DNA from: Saccharina japonica
Taxonomy: Eukaryota > Sar > Phaeophyceae > Laminariales > Laminariaceae
Direction of reading: 5' to 3'
DNA: 64,000 bases
Assembly (NCBI GenBank): GCA_008828725.1
Contig: MEHQ01002721.1
Location: forward strand, 1-64,000
The notes beneath the pieces were generated by a model, which did no database searches, was not told the origin of the DNA, and was given only the letters and a program-made list of their open reading frames with translations. Within the stretch, counting starts at the first letter, position 1. Every line of letters begins with the position of its first letter. This document shows, one piece after another, positions 43,875 to 56,326 of the stretch. The position numbers were made by a program, and so were the translations under genes.

Positions 43875-45109
43875 CTGCCGTTACATTGACAACAATGACG
43901 ACGAACCATCAGTTATTATTGTTTCTAGTATACCAGGTAGTATATAGGTACCGACGTAAAAAGGGTTTCAAGGAATGTGCAGGCGGTATATGGAGACAAA
44001 CGGGAGCAAAAACAGCTGAAAAGCTCGCGCAAGTATGTCAAGAGCATATCACGGCATGCTGACATTTTAGCGAGAGCACTACGGTAAACCAATAATTTGG
44101 AACGAACGGTGATCTACAAGTATCGATTCGTCATACACAGCTTGGGAGTGAAAGCAGGTACGAATGAATGCAGTCGTACTCCCGGCCCTCATGTGCGTTG
44201 TACTTTTGATCCCGGGACCTCAAAGCGGAACTCTCTACTTCCCGTTCCTGATACAGCACGCGTCTTTTGTAACCTTCGCCGCGATGGGCTAGGGGGTCCC
44301 CTTCGTTCATCGACACACCAAGTCGATTGTTTTTTACTAGCGTTATGAGAAAATTGCGAATAGTTGTACGGTATCCCGACGGATGAGCAAAATAAACGCA
44401 CAAGTGTAGTACCCGATATGATGTACAAATCTGTCCATAAATATATACGAAAATTTTGTACATTAATATTCAATGAAAAAGATTATTATGTTTCTGGACA
44501 GAGTGGTGTTGTTTTAAGAACACACATAGATAACGTTGTCTGGTGATACTATTTTATAGTTCTCAGGCCATCAATGCAAAGGGGTATGCATGTGACGGGC
44601 GCTCACGTTAGTGCTGATGACGAGTTGCAGATATATGGCCCGCGGTCGTGAAACGGCGCAATGGGCGTCCTCATTTAATCGACCCATGGGTATACGAAGT
44701 ATGCCTTATCTACGGTGGCACGGGACAACAACACATTCCTTGCATAAAAGTACCGATGCCTTATCTATGGCGAGGCTGTAAATCGGGTATCCGCGGCTAC
44801 GCTGTTGGCCTATATATACGAAGTATAGATATATAGATATGCCGCAATCTACTGCATACAGTAGTATGCGGTACCCTAAGGCCGAGCATGTTTCTTCGGG
44901 GCCCACATAAGAATATTTGTTTTTGCTTTTTAATTCCGGCGGGAAAATAAAGCAGAATAATAGGTGGTGGTGGTGGGTGTCCGGCGGGTATCATATGCCT
45001 CCACACTACACGAACCCGCTTTGGCCACCCCCTCTGTCGCAAACTAGGTATATCTAATATATAGGGGGGTTCTTGTAGCTCGGAACAAAACAACAACAAA
45101 GTTTTTGGG

Positions 45110-45265
45110 ATGTCTGGTCGTGTCGTGACTATCTACGTTGATGGGCTTGTTCTGTGTATTAATGATGGCGAAGAAAGTAGACTTTGTGCTGAAGGCAAGC
45201 GGAGAAATGGCAACAATACCAGCAACGACAACCAAAATGTAAATGCGTACGACACTAAAGAGTAG
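45110..45265 (+). CDS. Small ORF, 51 codons, unidentified
   Basis: The frame reads MSGRVVTIYVDGLVLCINDG, then EESRLCAEGKRRNGNNTSND and a short polar tail before TAG. The first half has a beta-strand-like alternating pattern and coding-like codon use, unlike its AT-rich surroundings. It could be a small gene or a first exon. No family is recognised. Confidence 0.2.
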   Translation: MSGRVVTIYVDGLVLCINDGEESRLCAEGKRRNGNNTSNDNQNVNAYDTKE

Positions 45266-47922
45266 TTTAAGTTTAAGTCAACGTAAAACTTGACTTCCTG
45301 ATTTAATTTGACGTGTTTCTACTTCCTACATACTGCTTGTAGTGTAGTTGGTTACGAGTGATCGATATTTGAGTCCGACATTGTTGGAGCGAAACGCTGT
45401 TTTTTATGTTCCATCCCACGCATTATCTTCGCTTTTCTTTCTTCCGTGCTCTCTCCCTATTTAGTCAAAACTCAGACCCGGGGTCGCATAGTAGGCTCTC
45501 TTCTCTCCCTCCTCACCACGGTATATGCACCTTCCTTTGCGGTTTCGTCGTGAGGAGAGGTTCAGCAATGCTTCCTTTCCTCGTCGTGCAAGAACACAAA
45601 AGAGGTGTTTGATACTACTGCTATCAACACTGTACAAGCCAGGAGCAATGAAGGTACACTGCTGTAGGCCACATAGCTTATTCAAGAGGGGAGCCATTTT
45701 GGCCCTGGTCGGGGGGCTTCGCATACTGTGCAGTCTCCATGACTACAGCAGTGGTAACACTTCGTGGTTACTGCTCCAGGGAACTGTGGCAGCGATCGTT
45801 ATGGCACGGGCTGGGCTGTATGCATATACTACGTCTCGACGCTGACGAGCGCATACTCGCACGAGTAAGAGCAGTTACATTTGACGAACTCGTTAACTTC
45901 ACGGGCGGGTGGATTGGCTCCCTCCACCCGAGTAGGAACAACGTCAAGAACCATAAAATATAAGACACTGAACTAACAACCTTGGTGAAGGCGCGCTGCC
46001 TAGTTATATATACTGCAGTCTATCTAGCTGAACACCATCACACAGCAGCGTCCTCTCCTCGCAAGGCATGTGAACCTGCAAAGTATTTAAATATGTTTTT
46101 AAGTCTGACGCTGACCAGTGCTTTAACGCTTTATTTAGTTTGGCCAGGCGATGTGTTGGCGTTTTGTTTCCGGTAGCCCAACAGATTTATATTATTTAAC
46201 AAATAAATGATGTCGACAGCAGGACATGAGTGTGGGGGGCTTAGTTTGGGCAGACCATCGGTCAACGTTTAAGCCCAACAGCCTAATATCTCAACACCAG
46301 ACAGGCAGGCGATGTTCGTAGTGGTTTTGAGCTTGAGGTAATAAGTGCCCTCAACGTGCGTTTTGTTTCTCGATGTTGAGACCAGACGCGGAAGGGGGGG
46401 CGGGGTGCACAAGTTATATTTTTGTACGGCGTGAACGAAATCGAATTGGCCGCGTCGAGGCATATATCCCGCCAAACAACCGACGACATCTATGCATGCA
46501 TGCATGTATAATGGTCATGATGTGCAGCCGGGCTGTGTGTGTAGTGGTTCGGCGCGTTTGTGTTAACAATTACAAAAGACCAAGCGCATTGAAATCGCGT
46601 TCTATTAATTTTAAAATTCGATATTTAACAATACCAGGCGTAAAAACACAACGTTAACGGACAAAAGAACCCCCGCATGATTTCCGCTCATTCATGCTTG
46701 CAAGTTTGCGAATGGAACAACAATACGTACGTAACATTAACATTAATAGTGACGTCTTCGATATGTATGTATTATATGTGGGTCGGATTTTTCGCATCGT
46801 GTACCTCTGAAACCTCGAGTGGGATATTCAGTGTTTGTACTGTTTGTTGTACAGATATAATATCTACCCAGCGTGCAACTGATAAGTATTGGACTGAAAT
46901 AGGCACTATAGACTGCCGGAGGGGAAACGCAATACCAACAACAGTAAAAAGGGTACTCACTCGAATAACGTATGTATTTATTGTTGTACTGAGAGAACCG
47001 AAAGTCGACACATTGTGTGCACAGTAACATTTAGCATACATATATACACTATATATATATATATATCTGAGTGTAAAAGAGGGTACCGACGGCGTGCTGG
47101 CCTCATGGCGCCTCCTTATTTTCCTTTTTGTTTCTTGCATCTCTCTATTAATAGTGTTCTGGGTATTGCAGTAGAGACTCTCATGGATTAAGGCAAAACA
47201 GAAAAGCTTGTTCCTTGACTTTGTTTGTCTAAATTGTACCGTAGTTTTTTTACTGATAATATGAGAAGTGAGGATATGGAGCTTCCCTTCCTTAAACAAA
47301 CTGGCCATTTTTGCCGTAGGTACCGCTAAGACAAAACAACAATCGCAACGAAAAGAAAGCAAATATTTATTCTCTCTGAAAAACTCGCCATTCTTACGGT
47401 GGTACAGTAGTATTAATAGTACAACTCAAAAAAAGAATAATCGCGACGAAAAGAAACCAATATTATTTTCCCTCTTTCGCGAAAGAAATGAATTATACCC
47501 CCGCCATACCACGAACAACCTACCTATCTATGGACATATATTACATGCATACAGTCCTTCGCTCCGAAAAACTCCCATATTCACCATTTGTTACGGCACC
47601 ACTCAAGAAAATTGAAAATCAATACGAAAGGAAACCGCTATTGCTGCATGCTGTTGTAGTAGTTCGCGTCGGGTATGAACATTTCGTTATGTTCTCTTGG
47701 GGGCTGTGATAGTATAACAGTAACAGTAGCAAGTCAAAATAATGCAAAACAAGGTAGTAACTAACTGTCGCCGGCATAATATTTTACAAAGATACAGCAG
47801 TAGAGAGCATTATTACATATCGTTATAACTTCACACGGTCGTAGCTACTGTAGATACTCGTATGTTCCTGTTGGTATTATCACTGTCTTCTGGTGGACGG
47901 GGCGGGATCTCCACGCGAATAG

Positions 47923-47934
<12 letters not shown>

Positions 47935-47957
<23 letters not shown>

Positions 47958-47958
47958 A
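47935..47958. repeat. CTG trinucleotide microsatellite
   Basis: Eight uninterrupted CTG units, followed by CTGATA variants to about 47985. Confidence 0.9.
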
Positions 47959-49237
47959 TACTGCTGATACTTCTGCGGATACTGCTGTCCGACCGACCGA
48001 CGACTTATACTTCTAAAAAAGTTTAATATTCCCTAAAAACAATTGGCGATGACCATAATTTACTTAATTAACCCCTTCAAAACTGGTCCCACGAATTTGG
48101 GAACGAAGTACTTGGAATTAGTGTGGGACATTTTTTATCAGTTCTGAATGGGCTAACGGTGCCAGGGACGCACGACAAAAAGACAAAACGAACAAACAAA
48201 AACGACACCGCACTCACTCCTAATAAAAAGGTACGAGAGGTGCTGCAATATATATATATATATATATTAAACAAACAAAATACATTTCATATTTCTGGAC
48301 GAAACTGTACCATTCTGGACGAAGATGTAAGGATCGTTTAGTCCTCATTTGTATACAGTACTTCAGTCAACGCTCATTACGTTTCCGCCCAGACTGGGTG
48401 TATACCGAAAATCGTTTTTGTTTTTAATTTTCTCAAGTTTTTGCTTTAAGTATACCCCCTCCCTGTCGATCGGTGTGGGTCAAAAACACGGTAAAAAAAG
48501 CTACGTTCGTACTGCCCCTGTCTGGATTTCGAAAATGGATAGTGGCGATGTGTCGGGATTTATTTACGTTGGTCCCCTGCCGGTGCAAGTATGTGCATAT
48601 GTGAAAAAGGCGACGCCAGTACCCGATTCTCCGATGATATGAAACAAAGCGAAAAATTGAAAAACAAATGGTACCTGGTATATCGTTCACCGCTCCGAGT
48701 GCGAGGGACAAAAACAACAGCAACACAGCATCATCAAGAACAACAACAAGAGCAACAACGAATAAAACGTTGAAGAAATTTGCTATGTAGACCAGAACGA
48801 ATAAAATTACTGGTGTAGTACGGAAACGGTTATTTGTCGCATGACTATTATAGCAGTGCGCAGAGTAGCACGAGCTCGAGCTCAAGCCCGTTTGTAGCTA
48901 ACGTAAGTCCGCGCAAAACACGTCACCAAATGTTGCGCACTGTTTTTCATACCGCCGGGAACGGTACGACTGTGATAATTATGTGAGTAGCTGTAGTAGA
49001 CGGCGGGAAAAAAATAAAGCAGCCGACGTTAAAACTAAACGGCAAAAAGTGAACTTAACTGCTGTGGCAAAATGAACGGCCACTCGCTGGCAAAGATGCT
49101 ACTAAAAGACGGCCGCTACCTGACGAGCTCGCGTAAAACTGCCCGCGCGGGAACACTTCCTTAGGTGCGCCCGCATTGAAAATAGAGTATTTCCAAGCAC
49201 AACGACCAGGTGGCACACGAACCAGGCATGCCTCTCG

Positions 49238-49265
49238 TTAGGGTTAAGGTTAGGGTTAGGGTTAG
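49238..49265. repeat. Interstitial TTAGGG-like tract
   Basis: TTAGGGTTAAGGTTAGGGTT continues as TAGGGTTAG, about four and a half units with one variant. A second, shorter trace lies near 56174-56190. TTAGGG is the telomere repeat reported in many brown algae, so this may be a relic of a break repair or of a subtelomeric sequence. Confidence 0.75.
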
Positions 49266-50260
49266 AGGTCCGGGTCGGGGTGGTGGCCGCCGTTAGTCGA
49301 AGCCAAGAAGATGCTCATCGTCCGGAACGAATACCTTAGGGTTTCCTGACAAAACGCTACCTCAGTAGAAACAGCATCATTTTATGCGGGCACGTCTGAG
49401 AAGTTCGCCTGCGCGGGCAGTTTTACGGCTACTGCTACCTGACCCCTGGACCGATATGCCGCCTACTACACTATACCTAGCATGTTAAGCCCGCCTATAC
49501 TCAACCTAGTATGATAATGCCGACAGAGGCCTTGACGCGTCTAAAAGACGGGTCTCCTATATTAACGGCATGTTTACTGACGACTGTGTGTGTACTGCTG
49601 TAGCGTTTCCCGTATACCCCCTTTCGCGAAATTAATTAATCCACACTACTATTAATAGTTCAAGTGGTTAATAAATTAATTCCATCCACCCCCATCCACA
49701 CTATTAATATAACGTTCATCGGGTACGAGCGCTTTGTATTTTCCTTCAAAATCTGTTTTTATACCGGTCAAGCTCACTCACCTACTACTGTACGTACTCT
49801 GTAAAACCGCATGCCAGTATCAAACACAGACTGACTGACACTTTTTTTATGCACGCTACGGTAGCCTGCATGCAGGTGCACCATGTTTTTGCCTTATAAG
49901 GGTGGTCACTTGAGGAGCTCTATACCTCACTCAAAAACTGATTTTGGAGGGAAATAAAAGTACTACGTATATATATATATATATACCCGATGAACGACAT
50001 AATGGCCTATGAAATGAACAATATCGCAACACAATAATGAAATTTCAACGCCTTTGGGCTAAGGAGCCCCGTCATTCGGAAACAAATTCAGCCCAAAAGG
50101 TGCTACGTACTCGTACCTCTATCGTACCACGCATCGTTCATTACCTCCTCCTCATCTGCGTCCCATCACATGATCGAACACAGACTGACTGGCATTTCGT
50201 ATTTCCTCCTCTTCCTGCTCGCGTGACATGATTGAACACAGCCTGACTGACATTTCGTAC

Positions 50261-51403
50261 CTCCTCCTCCTCCTCCTCGACCTCCTCCTCCGCTGCCTCC
50301 GTCTCTGCCTCTGCCTCCACCGCTTCTTCTTGTGTTGACGAAGAATCTTCATCGCACGTGTCTCCAGCGCTTTCCGCCAGCGTAAACCCGGACCACCCTT
50401 GCCAACCGTTACCACCACCACCACCACCACCACCACCACCACCACCACCATCCTTGTTGCTGTTGTTGCTGTTGTTGGAAAACAACGCGCGCCTCAGAGT
50501 GCCTCCAGCGGCTGTCGCAGCCGCCTCCGCAGCAGCAATAGCCGCAGCAGCCGTGGAGAGAGCGTTGACACTCTTCCCCGTTGACGAAAAATCCGAAACG
50601 ATTTCCGTGCCCGCCGGACTCGGCTGCAAGTTTTCGTCCCCACCACCTTCCTCCTCGTCGTCGTCGAAGTCGTCTCTGCCTAGCTTAGGCACGCCGCCTT
50701 CCTGGCATTTTTCTAAGCCAGTATGGGGCACGCTACCGCCATGGTGGTGTGCCGTTACGCCAGGCAGTCGTTTTTCTTCCAGTTGTTGTTCTTCTACTGT
50801 CGCTGGCGCCGCCGCCGCTGCCGCCGCCACCGCCGATGTACAGCAGTTGCGGGGGGACATGAGCAAGGGCCCGCGTTGCCAACTGCGGCATTTCTCGGGC
50901 GTCCTCTTCTTGGCAGACTTCTCCATCTCCATCAGGAATGCGTGGCTCGGCGGCCACCCCGGCAGCGGCGGTGTCTCAGGGCCGATGTCGGCTTCGTAGG
51001 ACAGGGCACTAGCTGGTGCTGCTGTTGCTTCTCCATCGTCCGCTGGGAGATGAACAGGAAGCTCCCTGGGCAACAAACACCGCCCTGATGCGCGCTGCTT
51101 TACCTCCTCCATACTACGTCTGCTGCCTGACGATGCGCCTACAATCGGCGAGAAGGTAACGCTTGAAGCAGCAGCAGCAGCGGCAGCAGCAGCTGTGGAC
51201 GGCGTCTGGGGCGGCGGCCGTGGCCGCAGTGCCGACCGCGGCAAGGATCGAACCCGGCGCCTTGCTGAATAGTCTATCGACATCTCGTTGGCGGCAAGGG
51301 GAGACATGTATACTATGAGGCGTGGGGGGATACAGAAATGGACGTCGGGCTTCCTCTCAAACAAAATGGTATCGACGGCCGACTTGAGGCGGGCTTGTGT
51401 CAT
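50261..51403 (-). CDS. Large exon of an unidentified minus-strand gene
   Basis: A 381-codon frame starts at ATG 51403 (MTQARLKSAVDTILFERKPD). The N-terminal ~65 residues look globular (VHFCIPPRLIVYMSPL). The rest is low complexity: poly-Ala runs, a Gly run from a GGT/CCA microsatellite (50407-50451), Asn-Ser repeats and a long acidic Glu tail. A donor (GAG then GTACGA) at 50260 ends the exon in phase 0. Reading past it adds a duplicated ~70-base tail and stops at 50141. An acceptor-like GGCCCAG before AGTGGTATG means the ATG may be internal. No family is recognised; it looks like a regulatory or scaffold protein. Confidence 0.5.
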
Positions 51404-51539
51404 ACCACTCTGGGCCGGAATATAAGCAACGTTATATTATCGTTTTGAATACCAAATGGTCCCTATATCCCCGCCCACAAAGTGGAATTCCCCTGCAGGT
51501 CCCGCCGCCGGGGTTTCTTTCCACGGAAAAAAACAACCC

Positions 51540-51668
51540 ACGTGAAGTTTTTCCAGGTAGGTGTGCATGTGTGCATGCACTCTGTAACGCAACGTGGACC
51601 TCACGAAAGGCATTGGCGGACGCACAGTTGTCCCGGGGGTCCGGAGCCCGGGTGTACGCCTCCATCAA
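51540..51668 (-). CDS. Weak upstream exon candidate, minus strand
   Basis: The frame reads MEAYTRAPDPRDNCASANAF, then REVHVALQSACTHAHLPG, after an acceptor-like TGACAACAG. It is coding-like, but the junction to 51403 cannot be placed in phase with a good donor, so it is only a candidate. Confidence 0.2.
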
Positions 51669-52211
51669 GAGGCGTTCGGGTCATGACCTGTTGTCACAGT
51701 TCGGGCAGATACCACTATTAATAGTAGAGTAAGGCACATCAAAAGCACTGAAACTCGAAAAAAACACTATTAATACCAGGTACTACGTAACCTGGTTGGT
51801 ATTATTTAACTTACAAAAACACTTTAGACACTGCGTTAGTTCGTGTTTTGGGGATAAACTACGTGTGGGACGTTTTTTGCAGCAGCAAAAGTGGTTTTAC
51901 ACCTCTTCTGTGTTATAGTGGATTGTCTGTCGCAACCCAAGGCCAGCTATTCGGATATGTACCTATGAGTCTAGCGTGTGCGCCTTCCGGTGACCAACCG
52001 GTGATCTTCTTGGCAAAGACGTAGAACGCTCGCTGTCTTAAATTCGGTGGGAAAACAAGAAGAACAAAAAAAAAAAGCGAAACACGACAACCCCTAAAGA
52101 ATCGAATTCATAAAAAAGTAAAACCATAAAACAACAATGTTTAAAAGCAATCAGACTCAGCATGTAAAGATCGCCAATATTTTGCTGTCCCGCTTAGTCT
52201 AGACTACGCTA

Positions 52212-52316
52212 TTACGGAGGACTGTACATCGTAAATAGAACCTACGGTAAATACCAAAAAAAAAAAAAAAAAAAAAACTACATTATTTGGTCCTATTGAC
52301 TATGTATCGTCCCCCT
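52212..52316. mobile_element. MITE-like inverted-repeat element, copy 2 (diverged, poly-A interior)
   Basis: The ends TTACGGAGGACTGTACATCG and TTGACTATGTATCGTCCCCC match the family ends with several changes. The interior contains a 22-base A run (52256-52277). It is the most diverged copy. Confidence 0.6.
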
Positions 52317-53337
52317 TGATGGTATGACTACCTAGGCTATCAGTTGTGAACAACTTATAGCATACAAGACGGCTGTCAAGCAGGACGATACACCGGCCCA
52401 CCGGCCACCCTAATGTCATCCAGACGCTACGTGGGCGAGGTACTACAGTAGTACTCTAAATGGAAATAATATTTGGATATCTTTCACCAGTATACTATAT
52501 GAGTACAAGCAGTAGTATATCATTCATGTATTTTGTATTGTCGTAATGATAGTGTGGATGGGGGTAGATGAAATTAATTAATTAACTACTTGAGCTAGTG
52601 GGGATTAATTAATTTAGCGAAAGAGGGAGAAGAATATTGAAAAACAAGTGTTGACCTACTCGTACGTATGTACGTATAATGATGATGTATGCTTTTGATT
52701 GTTTTGCAATATTTAAGACAGCGGTAGGGTGGCGAGGAATTAGGAACGGTGTATCCTCCCCGTCGATCCATCATCACGCCTCTTGAATGTATGCGCGTCA
52801 GATTTAACCGTAAAACGTTCCAGGAATGATATACCGTGTCGTTTGCAATGTTTGTCCCACACATACCAAAAGTACTGTATGCAATGTTGTACATGTCGGG
52901 GGTAAAGAATTTTGGGCTCGCCCATCACACGGCCTAGAAAAGTTGAAGTATCATTTAATATGATATGAGCTATTTTTACTCTTCTTACCGTACTTACTTG
53001 GGGTTTCCTTATGTTTTGTCGTATAGCTCGGACCCGGGGTGTTAATGCAGAGATCCTGCCCCCAACTTCCCCTTCACTTAACACACTTCGAAAAAATCAC
53101 TGGGAACGGGGTTAGGCGTTAGGTACATCGCTCGTCGACTCATCGCGTCGAGTGCAGTCGTCCACTCATCATATTTTTGCGCACATTCGCGTCATTCGCT
53201 CACTAACGCCCACGAGCTAAAAGCACACTTACCAGGTACAGCTGCAGTATATACTGTATCCAACATCGTCAAACTCATAAAACTGACCGATTGTGGCCGG
53301 TTTTTCACTAACAACTCCTTTCCGTAGTAGAATGCCC

Positions 53338-53406
53338 CCCTCTGCCCCGGCATTGTAGGGATGCGAGAGTATATGGCCATACGGCTACGGCCATGCATGA
53401 ATATCG
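53338..53406 (-). repeat. Dispersed repeat family A, copy 6
   Basis: Reverse orientation: CCCGGCATTGTAGGGATGCG then AGAGTATATGGCCATACGGC and TACGGCCATGCATGAATAT. It is the only copy found outside the fusion gene. Confidence 0.7.
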
Positions 53407-53611
53407 AGGACAATACGAAAGGCGGAGCGTACGATCTCCCCCAAACGTGTCTGAGCCATTACCCCCAGACGCTTCTGTGCTATTATTAGTATACTGCTAC
53501 ACGCGTCGGCATTAATACGTTTTATATATATATATCTCAAATCGTTGAATATTTGATAGAAGTGCGAGCGCGTGCTGCGACTGGCGTAGCACATTGAATC
53601 CGAAATATTCA

Positions 53612-54156
53612 TGACTGACTGTTACTGGCGTATTACTGACTATTACTGACAATTACTGATTATTACTGACTATTTATGACTATTGCTGATCTTTACTGAC
53701 TAATATAAACTATTGCTGACTATTACTGATTATTACTGACCATTACTGACTGATACAAACTATTACTGACTATTACTGACTCTTATTTACTTTCACTGAC
53801 TATTACTGATTATCACTGACTATTACTATCAGTGACTATCACTGACTATTCCTGGCTATTAATGGCTAATACTGGCTATCACTGGCTATTACTGACCATT
53901 ACTGGCTACGACTGACTAATACCGACTATTACTGACTATTGCTGACTATTACTGACTATTACTGATCATTACTGACTAATACTGACTATTACTGACTATC
54001 ACTGACTATTAGTTACTATCACTGACTATCACTGACTATTGCCCACTATTAATGACTATTACTGACTATTGTCGACTACTTCTGACTACGTAATACTGAC
54101 TATTACTGACTAGTAATGACTATTAATGACTATTACTGACTATTACTGACTATTAG
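53612..54156. repeat. 10-bp minisatellite, unit ACTGACTATT
   Basis: About 50 degenerate units. The unit is the reverse complement of AATAGTCAGT, the variant seen at 24711-24745. The array ends abruptly at a palindrome, CTCCTCAACTGAGGAG (54160-54175). Confidence 0.92.
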
Positions 54157-56221
54157 TGTACTCCTCAACTGAGGAGCACTCCCCACTATCGGTAGGATAT
54201 CGTTTATTGTCGTACAGTGTTGTTGTTCATGAGATATCATACCTACGCTACGGGATTGTTCGTCAGGTTCAGCTTTCATTTTTCCCTCAAAACCATGTAC
54301 TTATTTCGGGTGAGGTATACTAAGAGTAGCGTATAGGTGCATGCTACGGTAGAGGCGCACCACGCTATTCATGACGCTCCTCACTCAAGCAGCTCTATAC
54401 TCATAGTAAGTCACCCAAAAACGAATTTCAGAGGGAAATAAAAATGATTTTTACCCTACTAGTATGAACAATCCCATGGCCTGCAGCAAGAAGTATAAAA
54501 AGAAAAAACGGTGCAGAACAAAAATGAAATTCCGACGAGTTTGGGTTAACAAGGAAACCCCCCTTCCCCCGTCATTCAGAAAACGTGCCAACCAAAAAAT
54601 GCTATCTTTACTATTATTCCATTTGCCATCTGACAGTGTGCAGCTCTTATTTCAAGCATAAATTTCACAACATACCTATAAATCATAACAGTACATCAAT
54701 ACTTGACAAATGTATATCGTTAATAATGCTGTCCCCCTTATTGTGCATGCCTTTTACCGAGACTCCTAACCGATGTTTCGCCGATCGAATCAGAAAGGGT
54801 GGCATGTATAAGAAGTGTCTTTCAGTCAAATATAACTCGGTACGAGTGATTAATCCATCCAAATTGTATTTCCTGTCTCCATGAAAAGATCGGCACACCT
54901 ATCAGAAAGGGTGACATGTATCTGTGCCTTTCAATCAAATATAACTCGGTACGAGTGTGTGTGATGGATCCATCCATATTGTGTGTTCCCTGTCTCCATG
55001 AAAGGTGGATTACACCTATCTCTGCCGTAGCACGTGCGCTACTCAAACGAGGGGCCCCACAAAAAAATAAGTGCCACACTACTACCGCGCAGCATGCATG
55101 CGTCTTTGCTACTCACGAGTATCAAATTTCTCCCCCATATTCGTACATAACCCCCCAGAGTTCCCCTCTTCGCGCAGTTTTCTACCGATGCAGTGCAGTA
55201 GTATGTGTGTGTGCAGAAAGCAGTCAAGCGTTTGGCCACACGGACGGGATCTTGTCTAGGGAAGAATTGCACGAACCTCCTCGAGCGACGGGATAATGTA
55301 TTTATTGGGTTTGTTATGGTGTTCGCCATCCGATAATGTGCTCCGAGATCCCGGCCCATGGTAGGCTCTGCTGCTCTCGGTGAAGTATCATCGTGTCTCT
55401 CTTTTGGCAAAGCAATTAGTCCACGCTAACTATTCATATTAAAAGTTCAGGTCATTAAGTAATTAACTTGATCCACCCCTTCCCTTATGTCATACGTTCC
55501 CGGTATTTTATACCAGGTATGTATTGTTCTCCCCCTTTTGCTAAATTAATTAAGTATCCAACCAAATACGTTCAAATATATATAAATGTCCCTCTTTTGC
55601 AAAATTAGGTAATGTTCTCCCCCGTTTGATATATTAAATAATCCAACCAAATATCTAAAGTTATCTAAATCCGTCCCTCATTCGCAAAATGTATGAATAA
55701 TGTTCCCCTTTTGCTTAATGAAATAATCCAACCAAATACAAAATCATTTAAATCCGTCTCTCTTTTGCTAAATCAATTAATTAATGTTCTCCCCCTTTTG
55801 TTGTTATATATTACTTAACTTTACAAGGTATATGATTATATGTGTTTACGTGATTTAGCTCAATAACCGTTTACCTATATATATGTATATAATATGTGAT
55901 AATTTCTCGGCGGCGAAAGGGCGGAAAAAGGAAAGCCATTATTCCCACTTGAACAATATGGGCACGGCTTAAACCGTATACTGTATACCATGTTCCGGAG
56001 TACAGGACAGCACGAATGACTTGAAGTTGTTTCTACTCCTGCTTTCACTCCTGTTATTACTGCTACTGCTACTGCTATTGCTATACTACTCTACCACAAC
56101 TACCATTATTACCACTAAGCCACTTTAAACCGAATCGGTGGTTGTTGATTAGTTAGTGTTCAGGGTCGGGTTACGTAGGGTTAGGGTTCGAAATGATAAC
56201 CCGTAGTAAGTAGTTCCTACT

Positions 56222-56326
56222 TTACGGAGGACCATAGTAAATAGGACCAAATTTTGTTAGTAAAAAAAGTCAAATATATAGGTGTTCATGTGTATCGTAG
56301 GTCCTATTTACTATGCCCCCCCGTAA
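56222..56326. mobile_element. MITE-like inverted-repeat element, copy 3 (best preserved)
   Basis: The left end TTACGGAGGACCATAGTAAA continues TAGGACC. The right end, reversed, reads TTACGGGGGGGCATAGTAAA and continues TAGGACC: 24 of 27 positions agree. The total is about 105 bp with a short AT-rich centre, typical of a miniature inverted-repeat element. Confidence 0.75.

Larger units (their letters stand above)
43875..50260. other. AT-rich intergenic or intronic stretch
   Basis: No gene is supported apart from a small ORF at 45110-45265. The region holds TA-rich microsatellites (44820-44840, 47050-47070, 48250-48270, 49970-49985), a CTG array (47935-47958), a TTAGGG-like tract (49238-49265) and repeats shared with 54.3-54.5 kb (near 49855-49960). 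It may be one large intron of the minus-strand gene. Confidence 0.45.
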
